Shown here: positions 25,261 to 32,910 of the stretch, in pieces
How positions within the stretch are numbered: position 1 is the first letter of the stretch
Layout: every line of letters begins with the position of its first letter
Notes under the pieces: model-generated
What the model was told of the DNA's origin: nothing
What the model saw: only the letters and a program-made list of their open reading frames with translations
Database searches by the model: none
Translations under genes and position numbers: made by a program
DNA from: Arenimonas soli
GTDB lineage: Bacteria; Pseudomonadota; Gammaproteobacteria; Xanthomonadales; Xanthomonadaceae
Direction: 5' to 3'
Assembly (NCBI RefSeq): GCF_014643775.1
Contig: NZ_BMKC01000001.1
Location: 1,302,001-1,366,000 of the forward strand
Length of the DNA: 64,000 nt

Positions 25261-26934
25261 ATGCTCAGCCACCTCACCCTCCAGGATTTTGCCGTCGTCA
25301 GCCGTGCGGAACTGGCCTTCGGGCCGGGCATGACCGTGGTTTCGGGCGAAACCGGCGCCGGCAAGTCGCTGCTGGTGGACGCGCTGATGTGGCTGACCGG
25401 TGCCCGCGCCGACGCCGGCGTGGTGCGCCACGGCGCCGAACGCGCCGAGCTGGCGGCCGAGTTCGACCTGGGCGACGCCCCGGCGGCGCTGGCCTGGCTG
25501 CGCGAAAACGAACTCGACGATGGCGACGCCTGCCAGCTGCGCCGGGTCATGCGCGCCGACGGAGGCTCGCGGGCGTGGATCAACGGCCGTCCGGCCACGC
25601 TGGGCCAGCTTTCGGCCCTGGGCGGGCTGCTGGTGGAAATCCATGGCCAGCACGAACACCAGGCCCTGCTCGACCGCGGCCAGCAGCTGGCGCTGCTCGA
25701 CGCCTTCGGCCAGCACGGCCCCCTGCTTGACGCCGTGCGCGAAGCCGCCCGCCGCTGGGCCGGCATCGACCGCGAGCTGGCCGACCTGGCCCGCGCCGGC
25801 GACGTCGGCGAACGCCTGGCCTGGTTGGAACACCAGGTCCAGGAACTGTCCGCCGAAACCCTGGACCCCGAATCGCTCGAAGAGCTGGCCGCCGCCCACC
25901 GCCGCCAGGCCAACGCCGCCGGCCTGCTGCAGGGCTGCGAAGTCGCCCTGGCCCGCCTGGCCGGCGACGAAGGCCTGTCGCTGCAGCGCCTGCTGCACCA
26001 GACCCAGGCCGAACTGGCCCGCCTGGCCGGCGACGAACCCCGCCTGGCCGAAGTGCTTGCCCTGCTTGAATCAGCCGGCATCCAGCTGGCAGAAGCCGCC
26101 GCCGGCATCGAACGCCTGCACGACGATTTCGACCTCGACCCGGACCGCCTGCGCGCGCTGGAAGACCGCCTGGCCCGCCTGCACGACCTCGCCCGCAAGC
26201 ACCGCGTGCCGCTGGAAGACCTGGCCGGCCGCCGCGACCAGCTGCAGGCCGAGCTCGAGGGCCTGGCCGGCGCTGGCGAACGCGCCGCCCGCCTCGGCCG
26301 CGAACGCGAGGCCGCCGCCCGCGAATGGAACGAAACCGCCGCCCGCCTGGGCCAGGCCCGCGCCCGTTCGGCCGCCCAGCTGGGCGAGGCCGTGGCCGGC
26401 CTGATGGGCGAACTGGGCATGGGCGGCGGCGTGTTCACCGTCGCCCTGGAACCGCTGGACACCACCCGCCCGACGCCGCAGGGCGCCGAACGCTGCGAGT
26501 TCCTGGTCTCGGCCAACCCCGGCCAGCCGCCGCGGGCGCTGCGCAAGGTCGCCTCGGGCGGCGAACTGGCGCGCATCAGCCTGGCCATCGAAGTCGCGGC
26601 CCTGGGCTTCGACGCCGTGCCGACCATGGTCTTCGACGAAGTCGACACCGGCATCGGCGGCGCCGTGGCCGAAGTCGTGGGCCAGAAGCTGCGGGCCCTG
26701 GGCGGCGAGCGCCAGGTGCTGTGCGTCACCCACCTGCCCCAGGTGGCGGCCCAGGGCCACCACCACTACCGGGTCAGCAAGGCGGTCGAAGCCGACGCGA
26801 CGCACAGCCAGGTCGAAGCGCTTTCGGAAAAGGCCCGCGTCGAAGAACTCGCCCGCATGCTGGGCGGCGTCGAGATCACCAAAGAGGTACGCGCCAACGC
26901 CCGCCAGCTGCTGGCGCGGGCCAACGCCAGGTAG
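25261..26934 (+). CDS. recN: DNA repair protein RecN
   Basis: RecN is an SMC-like ATPase acting in double-strand-break repair. The 557-residue protein has Walker A in SGETGAGKSLLVDAL (about 27-41), long coiled-coil arms (about 160-380) and the ABC signature and Walker B near the C-terminus (RKVASGGELARISLAIE, PTMVFDEVDTGIGG). It is divergent from hrcA and converges on fur, the two stop codons being separated by 2 bp. I could not identify a LexA box. Confidence 0.97.
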   Translation: MLSHLTLQDFAVVSRAELAFGPGMTVVSGETGAGKSLLVDALMWLTGARADAGVVRHGAERAELAAEFDLGDAPAALAWLRENELDDGDACQLRRVMRADGGSRAWINGRPATLGQLSALGGLLVEIHGQHEHQALLDRGQQLALLDAFGQHGPLLDAVREAARRWAGIDRELADLARAGDVGERLAWLEHQVQELSAETLDPESLEELAAAHRRQANAAGLLQGCEVALARLAGDEGLSLQRLLHQTQAELARLAGDEPRLAEVLALLESAGIQLAEAAAGIERLHDDFDLDPDRLRALEDRLARLHDLARKHRVPLEDLAGRRDQLQAELEGLAGAGERAARLGREREAAAREWNETAARLGQARARSAAQLGEAVAGLMGELGMGGGVFTVALEPLDTTRPTPQGAERCEFLVSANPGQPPRALRKVASGGELARISLAIEVAALGFDAVPTMVFDEVDTGIGGAVAEVVGQKLRALGGERQVLCVTHLPQVAAQGHHHYRVSKAVEADATHSQVEALSEKARVEELARMLGGVEITKEVRANARQLLARANAR

Positions 26935-26936
26935 GG

Positions 26937-27344
26937 CTACTTCTTCTTTTTGGCGCGCACGTACAGGACCAGCGAGTGGTCCTCGATTTCGAAGCCGTGT
27001 TTGGCGGCGATCTCGTGCTGCAGGCGCTCGATTTCCGGGCTGGTGAACTCGATGACCTTGCCGGTGTCCACGTCGACCATGTGGTCGTGGTGCTGGCCGT
27101 GGTCGAGTTCGTACACCGCCTGGCCACCCTCGAAGTTGTGCTTGAGCACCAGGCCGGCCGATTCGAACTGGGTAAGCACCCGGTACACCGTCGCCAGGCC
27201 GATGTCGTCGCCGTGGTCGAGCAACTGGCGGTAGATGTCCTCGGCGGTCAGGTGCTTGCGCCCGGTGGACTCGAGCACGTCGAGGATGCGCATGCGCGGG
27301 TGGGTCACCTTGAGTCCGGCCTTGCGCAGGTCCTGGGATTCCAT
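26937..27344 (-). CDS. fur: Ferric uptake regulator Fur, cysteine-free
   Basis: Fur represses iron-uptake genes when loaded with ferrous iron. The 135-residue protein has the winged-helix domain (about 1-83, GLATVYRVLTQFESAGLV) and the metal site HHDHMV (about 85-90) followed by the dimerisation domain. It contains no cysteine: the CxxC zinc motif found in E. coli Fur after HHDH is VDVDTG here. A KKKK tail ends the protein. The ATG at 27344 is chosen because the frame upstream is antisense to bamE. It is divergent from bamE with overlapping -10 elements. Confidence 0.96.
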   Translation of the reverse strand: MESQDLRKAGLKVTHPRMRILDVLESTGRKHLTAEDIYRQLLDHGDDIGLATVYRVLTQFESAGLVLKHNFEGGQAVYELDHGQHHDHMVDVDTGKVIEFTSPEIERLQHEIAAKHGFEIEDHSLVLYVRAKKKK

Positions 27345-27403
27345 GTCGTCTCCTGAATGCCTGCCGTCGCAGGGCGCCGCCCTGGCTGGCGTCGCCGGGC
27401 CGT

Positions 27404-27413
27404 AGTGTATCAT
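27404..27413. promoter_or_regulatory. Overlapping divergent -10 elements of fur and bamE
   Basis: TACACT (minus strand, 27409-27404) points to fur and TATCAT (plus strand, 27408-27413) points to bamE; they share two bases. An overlapping divergent fur/omlA promoter is known in Xanthomonas. The -35 elements are weak. Confidence 0.6.
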
Positions 27414-27443
27414 CGGCCCCGGACAGTCCCGGATACCCACGCA

Positions 27444-27842
27444 ATGCGCAAGGCTTTCACGCTCCTGCTCGCCACCACCCTGATCGCCGGCTGCGGCATC
27501 GTCTACCGCCAGCCCGTTTTCCAGGGCAACCTGCTTGAGACCAGGAGCGTCGAGCAGCTGCAGGTCGGCCTGACCCGCGCGCAGGTGTTCAGCCTGCTCG
27601 GTTCGCCGCCGCTGGCCGACCCCTTCAACCAGTCGCGCTGGGACTACGTCGCCACCGAGCGCCGTCGCACCGGCGACACGGAAATCAAGAACCTGACGCT
27701 GTGGTTCGAAGGTGATTCGCTGGCGCGCTGGGAGGGTGAATACTTCCCCGAGGCCGACACCGAACTGGCCGCCGAGATGCGCCGTTTCGGCAACCTGGCC
27801 CGCGACAAGAACAAGCCGCGCCGTCCGCCCAGCGGCGGCTAG
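27444..27842 (+). CDS. bamE: Outer membrane assembly lipoprotein BamE (OmlA)
   Basis: BamE is a small lipoprotein of the BAM complex that inserts beta-barrel proteins into the outer membrane. The 132-residue precursor has a lipobox LIAGC (Cys17) and the SmpA/OmlA fold with QLQVGLTRAQVFSLLGSP and the conserved WDYV. The ATG at 27444 is the natural start for the signal; the frame open upstream is antisense to fur. Its stop overlaps the convergent rnfH stop in the palindrome CTAG. Confidence 0.95.
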   Translation: MRKAFTLLLATTLIAGCGIVYRQPVFQGNLLETRSVEQLQVGLTRAQVFSLLGSPPLADPFNQSRWDYVATERRRTGDTEIKNLTLWFEGDSLARWEGEYFPEADTELAAEMRRFGNLARDKNKPRRPPSGG

Positions 27843-28123
27843 GCGTCGCGCGCCCGGCGCCGCCGGGCCTGCATCGGGTCGATCAGCAGCGGCCGCAGCA
27901 CCTCGACGCGGTCGCCGTCGCGCAGCGCCTCGGCCGGCGTCACCGTCCGGCCGAAGACCGCCAGGCACTCCGGATCCACCACCAGCCCCGGCACCTTGGC
28001 CGGCAGGTCGGCGGCCGCCAGTGCGTCGGCCACCGTGGCGCCCGGCGGCACTTCAACCGGCAGCCGCCAGGCACGACCCGGCTGGGCGCAGACCACTTCG
28101 ATGCGCAGCGGCGCGGCGGCCAT
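27839..28123 (-). CDS. rnfH: RnfH family ubiquitin-like protein
   Basis: This 94-residue protein has a beta-grasp (ubiquitin-like) fold: LRIEVVCAQPGRAWRLPVEVPPGATVADAL and the closing GDRVEVLRPLLIDP are typical of RnfH/YfjF. The family's biochemical role is unclear. It starts 1 bp after ratA, the standard gammaproteobacterial pairing (the antisense partner of smpB). Confidence 0.93.
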   Translation of the reverse strand: MAAAPLRIEVVCAQPGRAWRLPVEVPPGATVADALAAADLPAKVPGLVVDPECLAVFGRTVTPAEALRDGDRVEVLRPLLIDPMQARRRRARDA

Positions 28124-28124
28124 G

Positions 28125-28550
28125 TCAGGCCCGGTCGGCCTCGCGGCAGAAATCGTCGACCATGCGGTCGGCCAGGCCCTGGAAGCCCACGGCCATGGCC
28201 GTGCCCAGCACCTTGCCGGCGACGTCGAACTCCAGGGTCAGGCCGACCTTGCAGGCGTCTTCGGCCAGGGTGTGGAAATGCCAGTGGCCGCTGAACTTGC
28301 GAAAAGGCCCCTCCACCAGTTCAAGGTGGATGTGCGTGGGCGCCTCGAGCCGGTTGCGCGTGGTGAAGCTGGTGCGCAGGCCGGCCAGGCGCAGGTCCAG
28401 CCGCGCCAGCATGTGCGTCTCGGAGGCTTCGAAGACTTCCGAGGCCTCGCACCAGGCGAAGCGCGCCGCGTAGGACGCGACGTCGTTGACCAGGTCGTAC
28501 ATGCGCCGCGCCGAATGCCGGACCAGGGCGTGCCGATGGATGCTTGTCAT
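28125..28550 (-). CDS. ratA: RatA / Coq10-like START-domain protein
   Basis: It belongs to the SRPBCC lipid-binding family. E. coli RatA was described as blocking 70S assembly, while the Coq10 relatives bind ubiquinone, so the role is disputed. From the ATG at 28550 it is 141 residues; IHRHALVRHSARRMYDLVNDV and FKKFSGHW-like FRKFSGHWHFHTL match the family. It is divergent from smpB with 66 bp between, and is translated just ahead of rnfH. Confidence 0.93.
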   Translation of the reverse strand: MTSIHRHALVRHSARRMYDLVNDVASYAARFAWCEASEVFEASETHMLARLDLRLAGLRTSFTTRNRLEAPTHIHLELVEGPFRKFSGHWHFHTLAEDACKVGLTLEFDVAGKVLGTAMAVGFQGLADRMVDDFCREADRA

Positions 28551-28616
28551 GGGCTCCTTGCCGCACCCTCCCCCAGCCGGCCCGCGATGGGCGACAATGA
28601 CCGCCAAGGAAAGGAC

Positions 28617-29132
28617 ATGTCTAAGAAAAACAACGCCAAGAATACCGGAACCGGCAAGCCCAAGGCGGAAGGCAACAAGACCATCGCCCTCAACCGCAGC
28701 GCCCGGCACGAGTTCCACCTCGAGGACCGCTTCGAGGCCGGCATCGCCCTGCAGGGCTGGGAGCTCAAGTCCATCCGCGCCGGCCGCATGAACATGGGCG
28801 ACGCCTACGCCGTGGTCAAACGCGGCGAGATCTTCCTGTTCGGCGCCCAGGTCACCCCGCTCAGCCAGGCGTCCACCCACGTGGTGGCCGACGACCGCCG
28901 CACCCGCAAGCTGCTGCTGCACCGGCACGAGATCGACAAGCTGGTCGGCAAGGTCGAACGCGACGGCTACACCCTGATCCCCACCGCCGTGTACTGGAAG
29001 GGCAACAAGGTGAAGCTGGAACTGGCCCTGGCCAAGGGCAAGCAGAGCCACGACAAGCGCCAGGCTTCCAAGGACCGCGACTGGGAGCGCGACAAGCAGC
29101 GCGTCATGCGAAAACACAACAAGGACGCGTAG
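28617..29132 (+). CDS. smpB: SsrA-binding protein SmpB
   Basis: SmpB carries tmRNA to stalled ribosomes for [16 protein letters not shown]. The 171-residue protein has the OB-fold core (HEFHLEDRFEAGIALQGWEL, the segment GEIFLFGAQVTPL) and the basic, disordered C-terminal tail (KDRDWERDKQRVMRKHNKD) that probes the empty mRNA channel. The Shine-Dalgarno AAGGAAAGGA precedes the ATG at 28617. The ssrA RNA gene lies 142 bp downstream on the same strand. Confidence 0.97.
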   Translation: MSKKNNAKNTGTGKPKAEGNKTIALNRSARHEFHLEDRFEAGIALQGWELKSIRAGRMNMGDAYAVVKRGEIFLFGAQVTPLSQASTHVVADDRRTRKLLLHRHEIDKLVGKVERDGYTLIPTAVYWKGNKVKLELALAKGKQSHDKRQASKDRDWERDKQRVMRKHNKDA

Positions 29133-29208
29133 TCGACCGGCGTCTCCCCGCGCCTTCGGCGCGCCCCTTGACCAGGGGGGTTGGGCAAACCGCAGATGAA
29201 CGAGCGGC

Positions 29209-29237
29209 TTGTGGACTGCACTCCCGACCCCCATACT
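29209..29237 (+). promoter_or_regulatory. Candidate ssrA promoter
   Basis: TTGTGG, 17 bp, CATACT lies about 38 bp before the mature 5' end of tmRNA, leaving a short leader for RNase P to remove. Between smpB and this site a small hairpin (CGCGCC-TTC-GGCGCG, 29149-29163) may weaken readthrough from smpB. Confidence 0.45.
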
Positions 29238-29274
29238 TCGGACGTCGGTTGATCGATGTGTTCCCAACGTTTCC

Positions 29275-29626
29275 GGGGGTGACCTGGCTTCGACGGGGGT
29301 TGCGAAGTCGACTGGCGCATGCCGAGGGGGTAGCTTTCCTCGTTAATCCAGCTGCAAAATTTAGTTGCCAACGACGACAACTACGCTCTCGCCGCTTAAG
29401 GCGTAAGCCCCGAACCCACTTGTGCCCGTGCTCGTGGATGTAGGGTCATTATCACGGAACAGCTGCCGGCGGCGACCCGCCAACCGGTAGTGAACTTAGC
29501 GGGTGTGGACGACGGTGTGCCTCGCACGTTGTGTTGCCGTCGTACGAGAATCAACAACGAGCTAAGCATGTAGTGCCGGAGATCGAGTGCTCTCGGACGG
29601 GGGTTCAACTCCCCCCACCTCCACCA
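29275..29626 (+). ncRNA. ssrA: Transfer-messenger RNA (tmRNA)
   Basis: The 352-base RNA rescues stalled ribosomes and tags nascent proteins for proteolysis. The 5' end GGGGGUG pairs with CACCUCC before the encoded CCA, giving a 7-bp acceptor stem with a G-U at the third pair, the alanine identity element. The T-arm (GGGGGTTCAACTCCCCC) is intact. The resume codon GCC at 29367 opens the tag frame A-N-D-D-N-Y-A-L-A-A ending at TAA (29397-29399), so stalled proteins receive (A)ANDDNYALAA. It sits next to smpB, as expected. Confidence 0.97.
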
Positions 29627-29633
29627 AACACGC

Positions 29634-29659
29634 CAACGCCGCCCACCCGGGCGGCGTTG
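29634..29659. terminator. Terminator between ssrA and msrB
   Basis: CAACGCCGCCC, loop ACCC, GGGCGGCGTTG forms a perfect 11-bp stem followed by TCGTTT on the plus strand, 7 bp after tmRNA. It can serve both ssrA and the converging msrB. Confidence 0.88.
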
Positions 29660-29677
29660 TCGTTTGGGGTCCCCACG

Positions 29678-30124
29678 TCAGTCGGGAAGTTTCTGCAGCG
29701 ACAGCGCGTTGGTGCAGTAGCGCAGGCCGGTGGGCGCCGGCCCGTCCGGGAAGACGTGGCCCAGGTGGGCGTCGCAGGCGTTGCAGAGGATTTCGATGCG
29801 GACCATGCCGTGGCTTTCGTCGGCCTTGTAGGCCACGGCCTCGTCCGCGAGCGGTGCGGTGAACGAGGGCCAGCCCGAGCCCGACTCGAACTTGGTGCCG
29901 GCGTCGAACAGCGGCGTGCCGCAGCAGGCGCAGCCGTAGCGGCCGGGTTCGAACAGGCCGCACATTTCCGAACTGTAGGGCCGCTCGGTGCCGGCCAGGC
30001 GGGTCACCTGGAAGACATCGGGGGTCAGCAGCGTGCGCCACTGGTCCGGCGTCTTTTCCACGCGGCGTGCAGGCGGCGGGTTGCCCCGCGCCGCCCGCTC
30101 GGTCACCAGGCGCCAGTCGTGCAC
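29678..30124 (-). CDS. msrB: Peptide-methionine (R)-S-oxide reductase MsrB
   Basis: MsrB repairs the R epimer of methionine sulfoxide in proteins. The 148-residue, apparently cytoplasmic protein has two CxxC zinc motifs (C65-C68 in CACC and C114-C117 in CNAC) and the catalytic Cys137 in RYCTNALSL. Length is normal for a stand-alone MsrB. It starts 2 bp after the coiled-coil gene upstream. The partner msrA is elsewhere, at 54.3 kb. Confidence 0.96.
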   Translation of the reverse strand: MHDWRLVTERAARGNPPPARRVEKTPDQWRTLLTPDVFQVTRLAGTERPYSSEMCGLFEPGRYGCACCGTPLFDAGTKFESGSGWPSFTAPLADEAVAYKADESHGMVRIEILCNACDAHLGHVFPDGPAPTGLRYCTNALSLQKLPD

Positions 30125-30126
30125 GC

Positions 30127-30606
30127 TCAGGCGCCCGGCTCGTCGCCCAGGTAGCTGGCCACGCTGGCGCTGGCGGCGTCCACGGCCGACTTGGCCGCCA
30201 GCAGGCTGGCCTGGCCGTCGTTCATGGCCGACTCCAGGGCCCGGATTTCCTCGCTGGCCCGGCGCACGGCCTCGATGGCCCGGTCGGCCGACTGCCGGTC
30301 CTGGTCCACCTGCCGGCGGGTCACCCGTCCCTTGGCGGCCTGCGTTTCCGCCCGCGCCAAGCGGTCGGCGGCCTGGTCACGGGCGCGTTCGGCCCGGGAC
30401 AGGCTTTCGCGTGCGGCCTCGAGCTGGGCCTGGCGGGCCTGCACCTCCTGGCTGGCGGCGTCCACCGCCGCGGCGGCTTGCGCAAGCTGGGCCTCGACCG
30501 CGCCGCGATCACCGCCCACCTGTGCCCACGCCGGCACGGCCAGGGCAAACGCCACGGCCAATCCCCAACCCCGTGCGGCATGAAGCCGCGTCTGTTTCGT
30601 ATCCAA
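30127..30606 (-). CDS. Exported coiled-coil protein of unknown function
   Basis: I do not recognise a family. The 159-residue product has a signal peptide (GWGLAVAFALAVPAWAQ) followed by a nearly unbroken Ala/Glu/Arg-rich coiled coil (about 35-150), so it is probably periplasmic. The start is TTG at 30606, supported by an almost complete Shine-Dalgarno (AGGAGGTGA) five bases upstream; no ATG fits. It forms a two-gene operon with msrB. Such low-complexity coils can match many unrelated proteins, so no function is proposed. Confidence 0.75.
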   Translation of the reverse strand: MDTKQTRLHAARGWGLAVAFALAVPAWAQVGGDRGAVEAQLAQAAAAVDAASQEVQARQAQLEAARESLSRAERARDQAADRLARAETQAAKGRVTRRQVDQDRQSADRAIEAVRRASEEIRALESAMNDGQASLLAAKSAVDAASASVASYLGDEPGA

Positions 30607-30661
30607 GCGTCACCTCCTGTTATCAGGCAGGCCGCCCCCTTCGGACCACGCCAACGGGCCG

Positions 30662-30667
30662 AGTCTA
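30662..30667 (-). promoter_or_regulatory. Candidate -10 for the coiled-coil/msrB operon
   Basis: TAGACT in the context GCTAGACTCG, preceded by an A7 tract, lies about 55 bp before the TTG start. No good -35 is visible. Confidence 0.4.
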
Positions 30668-30701
30668 GCTTTTTTTGCCGCGTCTGCGACCCCCCTGGGG
30701 C

Positions 30702-32060
30702 TCAGGCGACGTAAATGGTCTGGATATTGGTGAATTCGTGCATGCCGTGTTCGGCGAGTTCGCGACCGAAACCCGAGGCCTTGGTGCCGCCGAACGGAAG
30801 GCGCACGTCGGACTTGACCAGCGAGTTGACGAAACACGCCCCGGCGTCGATCTGTCGGGCAACCCGCTCGCCGCGCGCGGCATCCGCGGTCCAGACGCTG
30901 GCACCCAAGCCATAGCGGGTGTCGTTGGCCACGCGCACCGCTTCGGCCTCGTCGGCAACCCGCAGGACCGAGGCCACCGGGCCGAACAGTTCTTCGTCCC
31001 AGGCCGGCATACCCGGCTTCACGGCGTCCAGGATCGTCGCCGGGTAGTGGGTTTCGCCCTGCCCCGGCTGGCCGCCGAGCAGCACGCGTGCGCCCTTGGC
31101 GACGCTGTCCTGTACCTGCCGGTGCAGCTCGTCGCGCAAGTCGGCGCGGGCCATGGGCGCCAGGCTGCTGGCATCGTCGTTGGGGTCGCCCACCACCAGC
31201 TTCGAGGCCGCGTCGGCAAAGGCCTGCACGAAGCGGTCGGCGATGCCCGGCGTCACGATGAAACGCTTGGCGGCGATGCAGGTCTGGCCGGCGTTGCCGA
31301 AGCGCGAGGCGACGGCGACCTTCACCGTGGCGTCGAGGTCGGCGTCGTCGAGCACGATGAAGGGGTCGGAGCCGCCGAGTTCAAGCACGCATTTCTTCAG
31401 GTGTTGACCCGCGGTCGAAGCGACCGAGCGGCCGGCGCGTTCGCTGCCGGTCAGCGTGACCGCCTTCACCCGCGGATCGGCGATCACGTCCGCGGCCTTT
31501 TCATTGTCGATGTGCAGCACGCCGAACACGCCTTCGGGAATGCCGGCGGCGGCCAGCACTTCGGCGATCGCGTCGGCGCAGCTGGGCACGTTGGTGGCGT
31601 GCTTGAGCAGGGCCACGTTGCCCGCCATCAGGCCCGGCGCCAGGAAACGGAACACCTGCCAGACCGGGAAGTTCCACGGCATGATCGCCAGTACGCAGCC
31701 GATCGGCGCGTAGCGCACGTAGCTGCGGCTGGCTTCGGTGCCGATGGCCTGGTCCTGCAGGTAACGCGCGGCATTGTCGGCGTAGTAGTCGCAGGCGGCG
31801 GCGGACTTTTCGACTTCGGCCAGTGCCTCGCGGCGCAGCTTGCCCATCTCGGCGGTCAGGGTCATGGCCAGGTCGCGGCGCGCATCGCGCAGGCCCTTGG
31901 CGACGCGGTGCATCAGGACGGCGCGCTCGTTGATCCCGCGCCCCGACCAGGCCGGGAACGCGGCTTGCGCGGCGGCAAGCCGCGCTTCGACCTCGGCGTC
32001 GGTCTGGCGCGGGAACGGGCGGACTTCCCCGGTCCAGGGATCTCGATTGGCTTGGCTCAT
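30702..32060 (-). CDS. NAD(P)-dependent succinate-semialdehyde dehydrogenase
   Basis: It is predicted to oxidise succinate semialdehyde from GABA to succinate. The 452-residue protein is an aldehyde dehydrogenase with the catalytic Cys in GNAGQTCIAAKR, the Glu in ELGGSDPF and the cofactor segment TLTGSERAGR. It is shorter than GabD and closer in length to the Sad/YneI type. It starts 4 bp after potI and is the last gene of the polyamine operon, fitting the final step of putrescine breakdown. Substrate is inferred from family and context. Confidence 0.88.
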   Translation of the reverse strand: MSQANRDPWTGEVRPFPRQTDAEVEARLAAAQAAFPAWSGRGINERAVLMHRVAKGLRDARRDLAMTLTAEMGKLRREALAEVEKSAAACDYYADNAARYLQDQAIGTEASRSYVRYAPIGCVLAIMPWNFPVWQVFRFLAPGLMAGNVALLKHATNVPSCADAIAEVLAAAGIPEGVFGVLHIDNEKAADVIADPRVKAVTLTGSERAGRSVASTAGQHLKKCVLELGGSDPFIVLDDADLDATVKVAVASRFGNAGQTCIAAKRFIVTPGIADRFVQAFADAASKLVVGDPNDDASSLAPMARADLRDELHRQVQDSVAKGARVLLGGQPGQGETHYPATILDAVKPGMPAWDEELFGPVASVLRVADEAEAVRVANDTRYGLGASVWTADAARGERVARQIDAGACFVNSLVKSDVRLPFGGTKASGFGRELAEHGMHEFTNIQTIYVA

Positions 32061-32064
32061 GGTT

Positions 32065-32910
32065 TCAACCCTTCTGCAGCGCCAGGCGGGCGTCGCGCTG
32101 GCGTTTACGTTCTTCGCGGTGCATGACCCACCAGCCGATGACCGCGGCCACGGAAACCGCGGCGATCATCAGCGTGGCGAGGGCGTTGATCTTGGGGCTC
32201 ACGCCAAGGCGCACGGAGGAAAACACCTTCATCGGCAAGGTCGTCGACGAAGGACCGGAGACGAAGCTGGCGATCACCAGGTCGTCCAGGCTCAGGGTAA
32301 ACGCCAACAGCCAGCCGGAGATGAGCGCCGGTGCAATGATCGGCAGGGTGATCACGAAGAACACCTTCAGCCGGTTGGCGCCCAGGTCCATGGCGGCCTC
32401 TTCCAGCGACCGGTCCAGTTCGCCCAGGCGCGAGCTGATCACCACCGTGACGAAGGCCATGCAGAAGGTGACGTGGGCGATCCAGATGGTCAGCATGCCG
32501 CGCTGGCCGCCGATGCCGATGACCGGCCCGATGGACACGAACAGCAGCAGGATCGACAGGCCGGTGATCACCTCGGGCATCACCAGCGGCGCCGTGATAA
32601 GGCCGCCGAACAGTGTCTTGCCGGGGAAATGCCGGAAACGGGTCATCACCATCGCCGCCATCGTGCCCAGCACCACCGAGGCCCAGGCCGTCCAGAAGGC
32701 CACCTGGATGCTGACCCAGGCCGCGTCCATCATCTGCTGGTCGCGAAAGAGTTCGCCGTACCACTTCACCGAAAAGCCCGACCACACCGTCACCAGCCGC
32801 GACTCGTTGAACGAATACACCATCAGGCTGAGGATGGGCGCGTAGAGGAAAACGAAGCCCAGGGCCAGCATGCCCTTGGTGAACGCGGAATTGCGCCCCG
32901 GCTGGCTCAT
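32065..32910 (-). CDS. potI: Putrescine ABC transporter permease PotI
   Basis: PotI is an inner-membrane subunit of the putrescine importer. The 281-residue protein has six predicted helices and the EAA loop EEAAMDLGANRLKVFFVITLP that contacts the ATPase. Its ATG at 32910 overlaps the potH stop codon (ATGA), deciding the start over a longer upstream frame. Confidence 0.95.
   Translation of the reverse strand: MSQPGRNSAFTKGMLALGFVFLYAPILSLMVYSFNESRLVTVWSGFSVKWYGELFRDQQMMDAAWVSIQVAFWTAWASVVLGTMAAMVMTRFRHFPGKTLFGGLITAPLVMPEVITGLSILLLFVSIGPVIGIGGQRGMLTIWIAHVTFCMAFVTVVISSRLGELDRSLEEAAMDLGANRLKVFFVITLPIIAPALISGWLLAFTLSLDDLVIASFVSGPSSTTLPMKVFSSVRLGVSPKINALATLMIAAVSVAAVIGWWVMHREERKRQRDARLALQKG

Noticed and set aside
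29586-29600. GAGTGCT as a CIRCE half-site
   Set aside because: It lies inside the tmRNA gene and has no partner half-site.
30669-30676. T7 run as a terminator of the SSADH operon
   Set aside because: The run is T on the plus strand, but the operon is on the minus strand and no stem precedes it; it is more likely the A-tract of a promoter.
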